From Leadbetterella sp031420365 (GTDB lineage Bacteria > Bacteroidota > Bacteroidia > Cytophagales > Spirosomataceae): a DNA stretch of 36,034 nt. The position numbers and the translations under genes were made by a program. How positions within the stretch are numbered: position 1 is the stretch's first letter; every line of letters begins with the position of its first letter. The DNA lies in contig JANOMP010000387.1 of assembly GCA_031420365.1 (NCBI GenBank), positions 1-36,034 of the forward strand. The letters are read 5' to 3'. Below, in pieces: positions 16,504 through 25,687 of the stretch. The notes under the pieces are model-generated. The model had not been told where the DNA came from. It did no database searches and was given only the letters and a program-made list of their open reading frames with translations.

Positions 16504-17010
16504 ATGACCACTATTTCAATCATAGCCGCTATGGATTTGAAAAGAGCCATAGGTTATAATAAATCTTTACCTTGGCAAAGGCCTATTCCAGCGGATTGGA
16601 AAAATCTTTATGAGGTTGCCAAAGGAAAAAAAATGATAATGGGAAGGAAAAGCTATGAAGATAAACACAGAGTATGGTCTGAGCAAGGTAATATTGTGAT
16701 TAGTACAAACCAGGATTTAATTTTAGAAAATGGATTTAAGCGTTCTAATTCTTTAAAAGAAGCTTTAAATATCTATAAAACAGAAAAAGAGATTTTTGTA
16801 ATTGGTGGGCAAAGACTATTTAATGAAGCCTTGCCTTTAGCAACCAACCTTCATCTTACAATTGTGCATGAGATTTTCGAGGGTGATACTTTTTTCCCAA
16901 AATTTAAGGCCGAGGATTATGAGATAATATCTAAGAAAACAATTGGAATAGGGACAGAAAGCCCATATCCTATTGAAATAATTCATTACTTTAAAACGAG
17001 TAAAGTTTAG
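16504..17010 (+). CDS. folA: Dihydrofolate reductase
   Basis: Cytosolic enzyme that reduces dihydrofolate to tetrahydrofolate with NADPH. The product has 168 residues from ATG 16504 (MTTISIIAAM, the standard DHFR N-terminus). Motifs: RAIGYNKSLPWQ, the acidic active-site residue in PADWKNLY, KKMIMGRKSYE, GNIVISTN, and VIGGQRLFNEALP, where the second-turn Gly of the usual GGG triplet is Gln. The middle (EDKHRVWSEQGN) differs from the common RPLPGR arrangement, so it is a divergent DHFR. An in-frame start at 16477 is less likely because it coincides with the promoter box. Its end overlaps the convergent phosphorylase gene by 20 bases. Confidence 0.92.
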   Translation: MTTISIIAAMDLKRAIGYNKSLPWQRPIPADWKNLYEVAKGKKMIMGRKSYEDKHRVWSEQGNIVISTNQDLILENGFKRSNSLKEALNIYKTEKEIFVIGGQRLFNEALPLATNLHLTIVHEIFEGDTFFPKFKAEDYEIISKKTIGIGTESPYPIEIIHYFKTSKV

Positions 17011-18637
17011 TGTAATATTCATCCGCCATTCTATCTGATTCAAAATAAACATTTACGTCTGTCATACTTTTATCAACGATTTTATTCCATGCTTTAGGCT
17101 TATTATAATAGGTAGGTAAAATCTCTTTTTCTAATATATCATATAAGTTGTTAATATCTGTTTTATCTCTTAAGTAGGAATCTTCACTTTCCGCTATAGG
17201 AACTACAAATGAATTACCTTTTTCGGCAAATTCACAAACCCATCCATCAAATGTTGACAAATTTACTGAAGCATTCATTGCAGCGGTCATCCCCGATGTT
17301 CCTGATGCCTCATGTGTAACTATTGGATTATTTAGCCAAACATCTGAACCATCCTTTAACAACTTTGACAATTTGAGTTCATGGCCCGTCAAAACTGCCA
17401 TATTTGAAAACAAATGGCTTAAATAATAAAGTTTATTGAATATATCTGTAGCACCATAATCAAAAGGATAGGGTTTCCCGGCCCAAATAATTTGAATTGG
17501 ATATTTGGAATTATTCATTAATTTTTGAAATCTATCTACATCCAGAGTAAGTAAGTCAGGTCTTTTATAAGTAGCAAAACGTCTCGCCCAAACTAAAGTC
17601 AAAATATTAGGATCAAACAATTTACCTACTTGATCTGCAACTTCTTTAAATAGTACTTCTTTTAATTTCTTTTTTCTTTTAGCTACTTCTGTTAAATCTT
17701 TCTTTTTATGAGCAAAATCTAAAACCTCATCCGCCCAATAATTATGATTTTGAGAATTTGTAATATGGATTATTTCACAAATACCTTCATTTCTGTTCCA
17801 CATTTTTCTTGAAACTTCCCCATGAAGCTTTGAAACAGCATTTGCTTTTCTGCTCATTCTTAAAGCAGCCAAAGTATGATTAAATATTGTATTTTTTACA
17901 TCTGAAAGCTTTTGAACAAAGGCTTTGTCTAAACCTGAGAAAAAACCTAAATTATAAAGAAAATCGAAGTTATGCTTTTCGTTTCCCGCTTCTTCTGGAG
18001 TATGGGTCGTGAATACTACTTTCTGTTTTATTTTTATAATATCCTCATTTTGTTTTAATAAGTAAAATATAGCTGAAACAGCGTGAGCCTCATTAAAATG
18101 ATAAACTGATGGCCCCAAATTGGCTTCCTTTAAAAATTTAGCTCCTCCGATACCCAAAAGCATACATTGTGCAACTTTTTTTAAAGGATCATTATCGTAT
18201 AATTGATAAGAAATTGACCTAGCCCAAGAGTCATTCCCATCTGTATCTGTTGTTAAAAAAAACATAGGTGCAGTATTAAAAATTGAGGAAGGAAGATAAT
18301 AAACCGCTACCCAAACTACTTTTTTGTCAATTTCTATCTGAAACTTGATCCCCGTATCTTGCAAGAAGCTGTACATTTGTTCTCTAAAAAACACTCTCAT
18401 ACTATTATCTGCATTTCTAGTTTGGTCATAATAGCCGTTTTTCCATAAAATACCAATTCCTATCAAATTTTGTTTTAAAGCATAAGCACTTCTCATGTGA
18501 GACCCTGCTAAAAACCCCAAACCCCCAGAGTAGGTCTTCAGGGCTTGATCTATGGCAAATTCCATTGAGAAATAGGCAACTGAGGTAGTATATTTATCAT
18601 GAAAATTAGACGTAAACAATTGTTCTCTTTTTATCAT
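16991..18637 (-). CDS. Short alpha-glucan (glycogen/maltodextrin) phosphorylase family protein, possibly non-canonical
   Basis: A 548-residue GT35-family protein of the short bacterial alpha-glucan phosphorylase group. Conserved regions: VAYFSMEFAI (residue 20), YSGGLGFLAGSHMRSA (36), YHFNEAHA (179-186), FTTHTPEEAGNEKH (209-222), WARRFATYKRP (350-360), WAGKPYPFDYG (385-395) and WLNNPIVTHEASGTSGM (434-450). The phosphate-contacting arginine and lysine of the RRFATYKR segment are retained. At the position that carries the pyridoxal-phosphate Schiff-base lysine in glycogen phosphorylase (rabbit Lys680; usually GTSGMKAAMNG in short forms), this protein has Thr451. The codon is ACC in otherwise well-conserved surroundings. 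Either this subfamily holds its cofactor differently, or it is not a standard phosphorylase. Family assignment is firm; activity is not. Confidence 0.85.
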   Translation of the reverse strand: MIKREQLFTSNFHDKYTTSVAYFSMEFAIDQALKTYSGGLGFLAGSHMRSAYALKQNLIGIGILWKNGYYDQTRNADNSMRVFFREQMYSFLQDTGIKFQIEIDKKVVWVAVYYLPSSIFNTAPMFFLTTDTDGNDSWARSISYQLYDNDPLKKVAQCMLLGIGGAKFLKEANLGPSVYHFNEAHAVSAIFYLLKQNEDIIKIKQKVVFTTHTPEEAGNEKHNFDFLYNLGFFSGLDKAFVQKLSDVKNTIFNHTLAALRMSRKANAVSKLHGEVSRKMWNRNEGICEIIHITNSQNHNYWADEVLDFAHKKKDLTEVAKRKKKLKEVLFKEVADQVGKLFDPNILTLVWARRFATYKRPDLLTLDVDRFQKLMNNSKYPIQIIWAGKPYPFDYGATDIFNKLYYLSHLFSNMAVLTGHELKLSKLLKDGSDVWLNNPIVTHEASGTSGMTAAMNASVNLSTFDGWVCEFAEKGNSFVVPIAESEDSYLRDKTDINNLYDILEKEILPTYYNKPKAWNKIVDKSMTDVNVYFESDRMADEYYTKLYSF

Positions 18638-18832
18638 ATTTTTAAAGTATCTTTTGTTGGCAAGTTATAGAAAAAAACTCATTCCCTAAGTTTTACGATT
18701 CCCAATTTATGAATATCAAAAGACCCATTATGCAAATTCCATATTGTCTATATGGATAAACTGAAATAAAAATTGGAGTTGCAAATTGCAGTTTTACAAT
18801 TAACTTCTCAAACTTATGTCGTAAATTGCGGC

Positions 18833-20707
18833 ATGAATTACTTATCAGCAGAAAATTTAGGACGCAACATCGGTGAAAGATGGCTATTTAAAAATTTAAA
18901 TTTTGGAATATTACAAGGAGAAAAGGTTGCATTAATTGGAGCAAATGGTTCGGGAAAATCTTCGCTATTGGATGTTGTTGGTGGCATAGTCAATCCTGAT
19001 GAAGGCAATTTAAGCGTTCGAAAAGATATAAAAGTAGGTTACCTTAACCAAAATCCAGACTTTATAGCAAGTAAATCCGTAATGGAGACCATTTTTTCTT
19101 CTAAAAATGAGGTTACTGAAGCTATTAACCACTACGAAAAAGCTATTGAGGATGGAGACGGTGATATGATTTCCAAATATGCTGAAATATTAACTGCCCT
19201 TGATGGTTGGGATTATGAAGTCAGAATCAAACAGATTCTAGGAAAACTCGGTGTAAAAGATTTTGATAAATTAATGGGCGAACTTTCAGGAGGTCAACAA
19301 AAACGAGTTTTTCTTGCAAAAGTACTAATAGAAGAACCCGATTTTTTGATTTTAGATGAACCAACCAACCATTTAGACCTAGATACTATTGAATGGCTAG
19401 AAGGATATCTTTCAACGAGCAATACAACACTTTTTTTAGTTACCCACGATAGATATTTCTTAGATAAAGTTTGCAATAGAATTATAGAATTAGAAAATAA
19501 CAAGATTCATAAATATCTTGGAAGTTACCCTTATTTTTTAGAAAAAAAGGCTGAAAGAGAAGAAAATGAAGCTATCACAATGGAGAAAGATAGGCAACTT
19601 CTGAAAAAAGAATTAGAATGGATGCGAAGACAGCCTAAAGCCCGAACGCATAAAGCACAATATAGAGTGGAGGCTTTTAACGAGCTAAAAGAAAGAGCTA
19701 CGGGTCCAAAGAAAGAAGAAAAATTAGAGCTCAGCATGAAATCTGACCGAATTGGAAAGAAAATTTTGGAGATTCAGCATGTTAGTAAATCTTTTAATGA
19801 AACAAAATTCATTCAAGAATTTTCCTATACTTTTAAAAGGGGTGATAAGATTGGGGTAGTTGGAAAAAATGGAATCGGAAAATCGACTTTATTATCTATA
19901 ATCACGGATCAATTAAAGCCTGACCAAGGAAAAGTAGTTAAAGGCGATACGATTAAAATAGGTTATTATAAACAAGAAGGACTTGAATTTAAAAAAGACC
20001 AGAAAGTAATAGAATGTGTGAGAGAAATAGCTGACTTTATAAAATTGAGCGACGGAAGAGAAATAACCGTTTCAGCATTCTTGACACAGTTTTTATTTCC
20101 TCCAGCAGTTCAATATGGCTTAATAGAAAAATTAAGTGGTGGTGAAAAACGAAGACTTCAACTGTTGAAAATTTTAGTTGAAAATCCTAATTTTTTAATC
20201 TTAGATGAACCTACCAATGATTTAGATATAGCAACATTAAATGTTTTGGAGGATTTCTTAATGGCATACACAGGTTGTTTGATGGTGGTATCGCACGACA
20301 GATACTTTTTAGATAAAATTGTTGATCATGTTTTTGCCTTCGAAGGCGATGGCATAATAAAAGACTTTCCTGGAAATTATACAGAATATAGACTTTGGTT
20401 AGAAGAAAAAGCTGAAGAAGAAAAACGAAATAAAGAAACAAAATCAACAGACATTCCAAAAATTGTTGCAGTTGAAAAAAAAATAGAACAAAAGCGAAAA
20501 CTTAGTTTTAAGGAACTAAAGGAATATGAAGAAATTGGAAAAGAAATTCCAAAACTTGAAATGCAAAAAGATGAGCTTACGTTTTTAATATCAGATGTTA
20601 CTAAACCTTTCGATCAAATCTCAAAAATTTCAAAAGACCTTGAAAATATAGTAGAAAAATTAGAAGAAAAAGAATTTCGATGGTTGGAATTAAGCGAATT
20701 GGTTTGA
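18833..20707 (+). CDS. ABC-F family ATPase (Uup-like)
   Basis: A soluble tandem ATPase of the ABC-F family, 624 residues from ATG 18833. First nucleotide-binding domain: Walker A GANGSGKSS (36-44), signature LSGGQQKR (151-158), Walker B FLILDEPTNHLD (171-182). Second: GKNGIGKST (344-352), LSGGEKRR (434-441), LILDEPTNDLD (455-465). A charged linker, REENEAITMEKDRQLLKK, joins the two. The C-terminal region from about residue 545 is a lysine/glutamate-rich coiled coil like that of Uup, which binds DNA or ribosomes in studied members. No transmembrane helices. The frame extends to a TTG at 18773, but the N-terminal MNYLSAENLG is where family members begin. Resistance activity cannot be inferred from the sequence. 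Confidence 0.92.
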   Translation: MNYLSAENLGRNIGERWLFKNLNFGILQGEKVALIGANGSGKSSLLDVVGGIVNPDEGNLSVRKDIKVGYLNQNPDFIASKSVMETIFSSKNEVTEAINHYEKAIEDGDGDMISKYAEILTALDGWDYEVRIKQILGKLGVKDFDKLMGELSGGQQKRVFLAKVLIEEPDFLILDEPTNHLDLDTIEWLEGYLSTSNTTLFLVTHDRYFLDKVCNRIIELENNKIHKYLGSYPYFLEKKAEREENEAITMEKDRQLLKKELEWMRRQPKARTHKAQYRVEAFNELKERATGPKKEEKLELSMKSDRIGKKILEIQHVSKSFNETKFIQEFSYTFKRGDKIGVVGKNGIGKSTLLSIITDQLKPDQGKVVKGDTIKIGYYKQEGLEFKKDQKVIECVREIADFIKLSDGREITVSAFLTQFLFPPAVQYGLIEKLSGGEKRRLQLLKILVENPNFLILDEPTNDLDIATLNVLEDFLMAYTGCLMVVSHDRYFLDKIVDHVFAFEGDGIIKDFPGNYTEYRLWLEEKAEEEKRNKETKSTDIPKIVAVEKKIEQKRKLSFKELKEYEEIGKEIPKLEMQKDELTFLISDVTKPFDQISKISKDLENIVEKLEEKEFRWLELSELV

Positions 20708-20718
20708 GAAATTAATTT

Positions 20719-21801
20719 TTAAATTTTATTTCCTCTTGAACGCAACCAAAAATCTACTAAAACCAAAGCAGACATAGCGTCAACGATAGGTACTGCTCTT
20801 GGCAAAACACATGGGTCATGTCGGCCTTTCCCAGATACGATAACTTTTTCACCAGCATCATTTACACTTTCTTGGTCTTTCATGATTGTAGCAACGGGTT
20901 TAAAAGCCACGTTAAAATAAATATCTTCCCCATTTGATATTCCACCTTGAATTCCGCCTGAATGGTTAGTTTTAGTTTTTACTTTTCCTGATGCTTCTTC
21001 TAAAAAAAAACCATCGTTATGTTCAGACCCTAGCATACTAACTCCTTCAAACCCTGAGCCATATTCAAAACCTTTTACTGCATTTATACTCAGCATTGCT
21101 TTTCCTAGTTCCGCATGCAATTTATCAAAAACTGGCTCTCCCCACCCTGCTGGCACATTTTTAATTACCCCAGTTATTATGCCTCCCACAGAGTCTCCAT
21201 TTCTTCTCACACTATCAATATAATCATACATTCTGGTGGCCATATTTACATCTGGGCATCGAACAGCATTAGAGTCTATTTTGCTTAAATCTAAATCATG
21301 ATAATTCTTCCTTAACTTCATACTCCCAACTTGAGAAACATAAGAATAAATCTCAATACCCATAGATTTTAAAGCCAATTTAGCCAAGGCACCGGCAGCA
21401 ACTCTGGCTGCTGTTTCTCTTGCTGAACTCCTGCCTCCACCTCTATAATCTCTTATTCCATATTTTTCATGATAGGTAAAATCTGCATGAGAAGGCCTAA
21501 ATTTGTCAGCAATATGCCCATAATCTTTACTACGTTGGTCTTCATTAAAAATAACAATAGCAATTGGAGCACCAGTTGTTTTACCTTCAAATACTCCAGA
21601 AAGTACTTCAAAACTATCCGATTCTTTTCTTTGGGTAGTAATTTTTGATTGCCCTGGCTTTCTTCTTTCTAACTCATTTTGAATGAAATTTATATCAAAT
21701 TCCACCCCAGAAGGACAACCATCTATAACCACTCCAATCGCTTTTCCATGAGATTCTCCAAAAGTTGAAATCTTAAATATTTTACCGTAAGTACTACTCA
21801 T
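20719..21801 (-). CDS. aroC: Chorismate synthase
   Basis: Cytosolic enzyme producing chorismate from 5-enolpyruvylshikimate-3-phosphate, using reduced flavin, the last shikimate step. The product has 360 residues, a usual length. Signatures: FGESHGKAIGVVIDGCPSG (residues 14-32), YGIRDYRGGGRSSARETAAR around 114-133, NHSGGIQGGISNG near 270, and a final PRAVPIVDAMSALVLVDF. Its ATG overlaps the last base of the BatD-like gene stop (TAATG), so the two are probably co-translated. It is convergent with the ABC-F gene, with an 11-base gap. Confidence 0.97.
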   Translation of the reverse strand: MSSTYGKIFKISTFGESHGKAIGVVIDGCPSGVEFDINFIQNELERRKPGQSKITTQRKESDSFEVLSGVFEGKTTGAPIAIVIFNEDQRSKDYGHIADKFRPSHADFTYHEKYGIRDYRGGGRSSARETAARVAAGALAKLALKSMGIEIYSYVSQVGSMKLRKNYHDLDLSKIDSNAVRCPDVNMATRMYDYIDSVRRNGDSVGGIITGVIKNVPAGWGEPVFDKLHAELGKAMLSINAVKGFEYGSGFEGVSMLGSEHNDGFFLEEASGKVKTKTNHSGGIQGGISNGEDIYFNVAFKPVATIMKDQESVNDAGEKVIVSGKGRHDPCVLPRAVPIVDAMSALVLVDFWLRSRGNKI

Positions 21802-23159
21802 TAAATTTTGTTTTTATTTTTAAAAAGAAATAAGAAACTAAAAATCATAATCACCACTACCAAATTGGCAAAAAATATTGCCAATTTTTTTATACTCAAG
21901 GTTTTTTGGTCGGTTTTCAAATCTTCAATGCCGAAATAAATGTCAGTATTTGCACTTTTATTAAGCAACAAATTTTCGCCCGATACTTTTATTTTTTTTT
22001 CTGCTCTAAGTGTATCATACTTCTTTTCCAAAGTATTGAAATATATCAAATAAAATAAGTTATTGAACGAAAATTCACCAGCTTCTTTTGGCACTATTTT
22101 AAAGAGAAACTCTTTGGACCCAAATTCTTCTCCATTATCTTGTTGAATTTTGGAATTAGATTCAAAAAAATCAAACTGACTATTATTATCAATTTTACCA
22201 ATTTTGACCTTATTAAAATTACCCCTTCCTGAAATTTTAAAAGTATAATCAAAACTGCTCCCGGTATATTGAATAGTATTTTTTAACTTTTCTGAAAGGC
22301 TAAAAACACCCACTCCAATTCTCTCTTTTAAAGGGTGCTCAGGCAATTTATTTACCACTATATTTTTTGATTTAGAATTTAAAACAAAATCAATAAGGTC
22401 ATTAGATTTTTGCTTTTTCATACCTAAAGAAATGGCAGGAAAATAAATATTCTTAAGATTCAAAGGATAATAAATTGCTTCAAAAAGGTTGTAATAAGTA
22501 TAAGATTGGTTATTTATTTCTAACTCTTTACCGGTTATGTTAGAAATTATCCTTCTGCTTTCTAGACAGTCTTTGGGTTTTAATTTTCTAGCAATATCCT
22601 CTATTTGCTTACTAATATTTTCCGAAAATTGAATAGAAGAAGTTGTTTTTGATGACAGATAAAACCCTAAATTCACCTTTATACCTTCTCCCTCAAAAAT
22701 GTTTGTTTTAGATGTTTCAAAAATTAAATCTACTTCTTCAACTTCTTTGTTTAATAAAAGATCATATTCAATATTTTTTTTCACATTTATGGATTTGCCT
22801 GAAACAGTCATTTGCCTTTCATTTACTTCTAAATCAAAATCTGGAATAATTATTTTTCCGGAAAATTCAGGAATATAAGCTTGAGAAATAATATGCTGAT
22901 TAACTCTTTTTTTGTTTATCAAAACCATATTATGATTAACAATGTTGCTTCCTTTCTTAAAACCTCTAAAATCAGGAAAATCAGCAATATTGTATTGATC
23001 AGAGTTTAATATTATCACTTTAATAATTAAATTTCCTTCTTGAAAAACAACTTCATCGGGTCCTATTTCTATTTTTACAGAATAATTTTGTGCTTTACTA
23101 TTTTTCAAAAACGTAAAGAATAAAATTAAAACTAATAAATATTTAATTTTTGACAACAT
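21801..23159 (-). CDS. BatD-like protein
   Basis: A 452-residue membrane-anchored envelope protein. Signal peptide residues 1-23 (LLVLILFFTFLKNSKAQ), then two beta-rich domains with the BatD pattern (PDEVVFQEGNLIIKV, DFPDFRGFKKG, ISQAYIPEFSGKIIIPDF, ETSKTNIFEGEGIKVNL), then one transmembrane helix near the C-terminus (LAIFFANLVVVIMIFSFLFL) and a short lysine/asparagine-rich tail. BatD normally belongs to the aerotolerance (bat) operon with moxR, batA, batB and batC. None of these flank it here. It sits immediately upstream of aroC with overlapping stop and start codons. Sequence conservation is moderate, so the label is by pattern and topology. Confidence 0.7.
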   Translation of the reverse strand: MLSKIKYLLVLILFFTFLKNSKAQNYSVKIEIGPDEVVFQEGNLIIKVIILNSDQYNIADFPDFRGFKKGSNIVNHNMVLINKKRVNQHIISQAYIPEFSGKIIIPDFDLEVNERQMTVSGKSINVKKNIEYDLLLNKEVEEVDLIFETSKTNIFEGEGIKVNLGFYLSSKTTSSIQFSENISKQIEDIARKLKPKDCLESRRIISNITGKELEINNQSYTYYNLFEAIYYPLNLKNIYFPAISLGMKKQKSNDLIDFVLNSKSKNIVVNKLPEHPLKERIGVGVFSLSEKLKNTIQYTGSSFDYTFKISGRGNFNKVKIGKIDNNSQFDFFESNSKIQQDNGEEFGSKEFLFKIVPKEAGEFSFNNLFYLIYFNTLEKKYDTLRAEKKIKVSGENLLLNKSANTDIYFGIEDLKTDQKTLSIKKLAIFFANLVVVIMIFSFLFLFKNKNKI

Positions 23160-23213
23160 TATGCAAAAATAACAATAGGAATTGATTATTTTGGATGCAA
23201 GTTTAAAAATATA

Positions 23214-24224
23214 ATGAAATATTCTATTTATTTATCAGTATGCCTTTTGTTTTTGATTTTCAAAAATGAAAATTCAAATGCCCAAATAATCACCTTACAA
23301 TCTCGATCTTCATTTCGTGCTTTACATATTTTAAGCGATAAAAATATTTGGGTTTCTGGAAGCAATGGCTCTTTATTTGTAAGTTATGATGGAGGAAAAC
23401 ATTGGAAAAACACCTGCCCAATTCTTTACCAAAGTTTTGATTTCAGGGGGATTTTTGCTTTAAATAATAACACTATCTTAGCTATGAGTTCTGGAAATGC
23501 TGAAGATGGTAAAGCGATACTATTAAAAACTACTGACGCTGGTGAAACATGGAAAAAAGTACATGAAAGTAAAGAAAAAGGAGTATTTTTTGATGCAATA
23601 AAATTCCTAAACTCCAAAACAGGGTTTGTATTGGGTGATGCAATTGATTCAAAACCCTATTTGTTAAAAACTATAGATAGCGGAAATTCATGGTTCAGAA
23701 TAAATCAGAAAAGCTTTCCTGATATATTAAAAGGAGAGGCTTCTTTTGCAGCAAGCAATAGCTGTTTAAGTACTTACAAAAATAATATTTGGTTTAATAC
23801 ACAAAATAGAGTATTTCAATCTACCAATAAAGGAAATACATGGAAAGTGATGGAAACCCCTTTTGAAAGTGGAAACTCTAAAGGAATATTTGGAATTTAC
23901 TTTAAAAATGAGTTGGAAGGAATAGCAGTTGGGGGAGATTATAAAGATACTTTGAAATCAAATCTTCAAACTGCATATACTAAAAGTGGTGCAAAAACAT
24001 GGGAAACAAAAAGTCTTAGTTATGCCCCTGGTCTATCAGAATGTGCTTCTTTGACAGAAAACGGCAAAATAGTTATTGCAAGTTTGCAAGGTCTGAGAAT
24101 TTCTGACAATAATGGATTTACTTTTAGGATAATTGACAAAACCCCATTTCATGTAGTTTCTTGTCTTAAAAATACGTGTTTTGCAGCTGGTGGAAGCGGG
24201 AAAATTGGAAAGTGGGAATTTTGA
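23214..24224 (+). CDS. BNR/Ycf48-like beta-propeller protein, secreted
   Basis: A 336-residue protein with a Sec signal peptide (residues 1-24, ending NAQ). It contains repeated Asp-box motifs (S/T-x-D-x-G-x-x-W): SYDGGKHW, TTDAGETW, TIDSGNSW, STNKGNTW and the weaker SDNNGFTF, spaced about 50 residues apart, which indicates a sialidase-type or Ycf48/HCF136-type beta-propeller. Such proteins in Bacteroidota are usually annotated as oxidoreductase or Ycf48-like, without known function; no catalytic residues were recognised. It is divergent from the BatD-like gene, with 54 bases between the starts. Confidence 0.75.
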   Translation: MKYSIYLSVCLLFLIFKNENSNAQIITLQSRSSFRALHILSDKNIWVSGSNGSLFVSYDGGKHWKNTCPILYQSFDFRGIFALNNNTILAMSSGNAEDGKAILLKTTDAGETWKKVHESKEKGVFFDAIKFLNSKTGFVLGDAIDSKPYLLKTIDSGNSWFRINQKSFPDILKGEASFAASNSCLSTYKNNIWFNTQNRVFQSTNKGNTWKVMETPFESGNSKGIFGIYFKNELEGIAVGGDYKDTLKSNLQTAYTKSGAKTWETKSLSYAPGLSECASLTENGKIVIASLQGLRISDNNGFTFRIIDKTPFHVVSCLKNTCFAAGGSGKIGKWEF

Positions 24225-24298
24225 GTCGCTTACTTTCTTTTTATAGCCTTATGAAAAAAAAGCTAAAAATCGAATCCATTTTTTTTAAATTAATTTCT

Positions 24299-25486
24299 TT
24301 AATCTAGGGCGGCTACTCCAGGAAGAACCTTTCCCTCCATGTATTCGAGTAATGCCCCACCACCTGTAGAAACATAAGATACCCTATCACCAAAACCAGC
24401 ATTATTAATTGCGGAGGCGGAATCTCCTCCTCCTATCAAAGAAAAAGCGTTATTTTCCTCTGTGGCTTTTACTACCGCTTCTGCAATGGCGTTTGTGCCA
24501 ATTGCAAAATTGGGAAATTCAAAAACTCCCATTGGCCCATTCCAAAGGATAGTTTTTGAATTTTTCAAAACCTCTTTAAACAACTCAATAGATTTTGGTC
24601 CAATATCTAAACCTTCCCAACCATCTGAAATTTCTCCTGTATTTTCTATTCTAATATTTGCTTCATTGCTAAAAGAATCGGCACAAACATTATCTAAAGG
24701 CATAATAATTGTAACTCCTTTTTCTTTAGCTTTCTTTAAAATCTCTAAAGCCAATTCTTGCTTATCAGCTTCTAAAAGTGATTTTCCAATATTTCCACCT
24801 AATGCTTTGGTAAAAGTATAAGTCATTCCACCTCCTATAATTAAATTATCAACTGTATCAAGAAGTTTCTCAATTATCATTATCTTATCAGAGATTTTAG
24901 CTCCTCCCATTATGGCTGTAAAAGGTTTCTCTGCATTTTCTAAAATATGTTGAGCATTAATAATTTCGGCCTCCATAACTTTTCCACAAATTCTATCTTT
25001 AAAAAATTGGCCTACAACTGCAGTTGAAGCATGAGCTCTATGCGCAGTACCAAATGCATCATTTACCCAAACATCACCTAATTTAGATAATTTTTCAGAG
25101 AAAGCTACATCTCCTTTCTCTTCTTCCTTATAAAATCGTAGATTTTCTAATACTAAAACTTCTCCAGACTTTAGGTTTCGAGCGAGTTCAGTTGCAGAGT
25201 CACCTACACAATCATCTGCAAATTTTACAGGCAAGCCCAATATTAGCGAAAGAGGGGCAACTAAATGTCTTAATGAATATTTTTCTGTTGGTCCATCTTT
25301 TGGTCTTCCGAGGTGTGACATTAAAATACAAGAGCCTCCATCGTTTAATATCTTTTTAATTGTTGGAATAGTTGCTATTATACGAGTATCGTCTGTAATT
25401 TCATTTCTCTCATTTAATGGTACATTAAAATCTACTCGCACAAGAGCTTTTTTATTTGAGAAATTAAAAGAATCTACTGTTATCAT
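24299..25486 (-). CDS. pgk: Phosphoglycerate kinase
   Basis: Glycolytic enzyme transferring phosphate from 1,3-bisphosphoglycerate to ADP. The product has 395 residues from ATG 25486. Family landmarks: RVDFNVPLN (residues about 17-25), the substrate-binding SHLGRPKDGP near 60, RAHASTAVV near 165, an IMGGAKISDK segment near 198, WNGPMGVFEF near 327 and the nucleotide-site GGGDSASAI near 360 and STGGGALLEYMEGK at the end. The frame could extend nine codons to 25513, but MITVDSFNF is the standard start. A -7-like box lies 38 bases upstream. Confidence 0.97.
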   Translation of the reverse strand: MITVDSFNFSNKKALVRVDFNVPLNERNEITDDTRIIATIPTIKKILNDGGSCILMSHLGRPKDGPTEKYSLRHLVAPLSLILGLPVKFADDCVGDSATELARNLKSGEVLVLENLRFYKEEEKGDVAFSEKLSKLGDVWVNDAFGTAHRAHASTAVVGQFFKDRICGKVMEAEIINAQHILENAEKPFTAIMGGAKISDKIMIIEKLLDTVDNLIIGGGMTYTFTKALGGNIGKSLLEADKQELALEILKKAKEKGVTIIMPLDNVCADSFSNEANIRIENTGEISDGWEGLDIGPKSIELFKEVLKNSKTILWNGPMGVFEFPNFAIGTNAIAEAVVKATEENNAFSLIGGGDSASAINNAGFGDRVSYVSTGGGALLEYMEGKVLPGVAALD

Positions 25487-25524
25487 TAGACTTGGGGGAA
25501 TTATTAAAACCAAAAATTAATTTA

Positions 25525-25532
25525 CAAAGTTA
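25525..25532 (-). promoter_or_regulatory. Candidate -7 box for pgk
   Basis: Read on the minus strand it is TAACTTTG, matching TAnnTTTG, 38 bases upstream of the pgk ATG. No TTTG at the expected distance is apparent, so confidence is moderate. Confidence 0.45.
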
Positions 25533-25687
25533 AAATTTCTAAAGTTGAATGATATTTACATTTGAAATAAAAAGAAAATTTTATCTTTAAAATACAATAT
25601 TTTGAGCAAATTTTTATATTGTTAATGTATTATTGAATTATAAAATTAACATTTATATCGTCAAAATTGAAAATTTAGAACTAGATG

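Noticed and set aside
18773..18832. Longer ABC-F frame starting at TTG 18773
   Set aside because: ABC-F proteins begin near MNYLS; the extra 20 residues have no match to the family and the TTG is a poorer start than ATG 18833.
19530..19760. ABC-F gene as an antibiotic resistance determinant
   Set aside because: Uup-like ABC-F proteins are housekeeping in most bacteria; the linker has no resistance-specific signature that I can see.
23164..23171. TATTTTTG box on the minus strand before the batD-like gene
   Set aside because: It ends 4 bases from the ATG, too close for a normal leader; probably chance.
24225..24298. Bidirectional terminator between the BNR gene and pgk
   Set aside because: TTTTTATAGC and GCTAAAAA pair only with a bulge and an A-rich loop; too weak to call.
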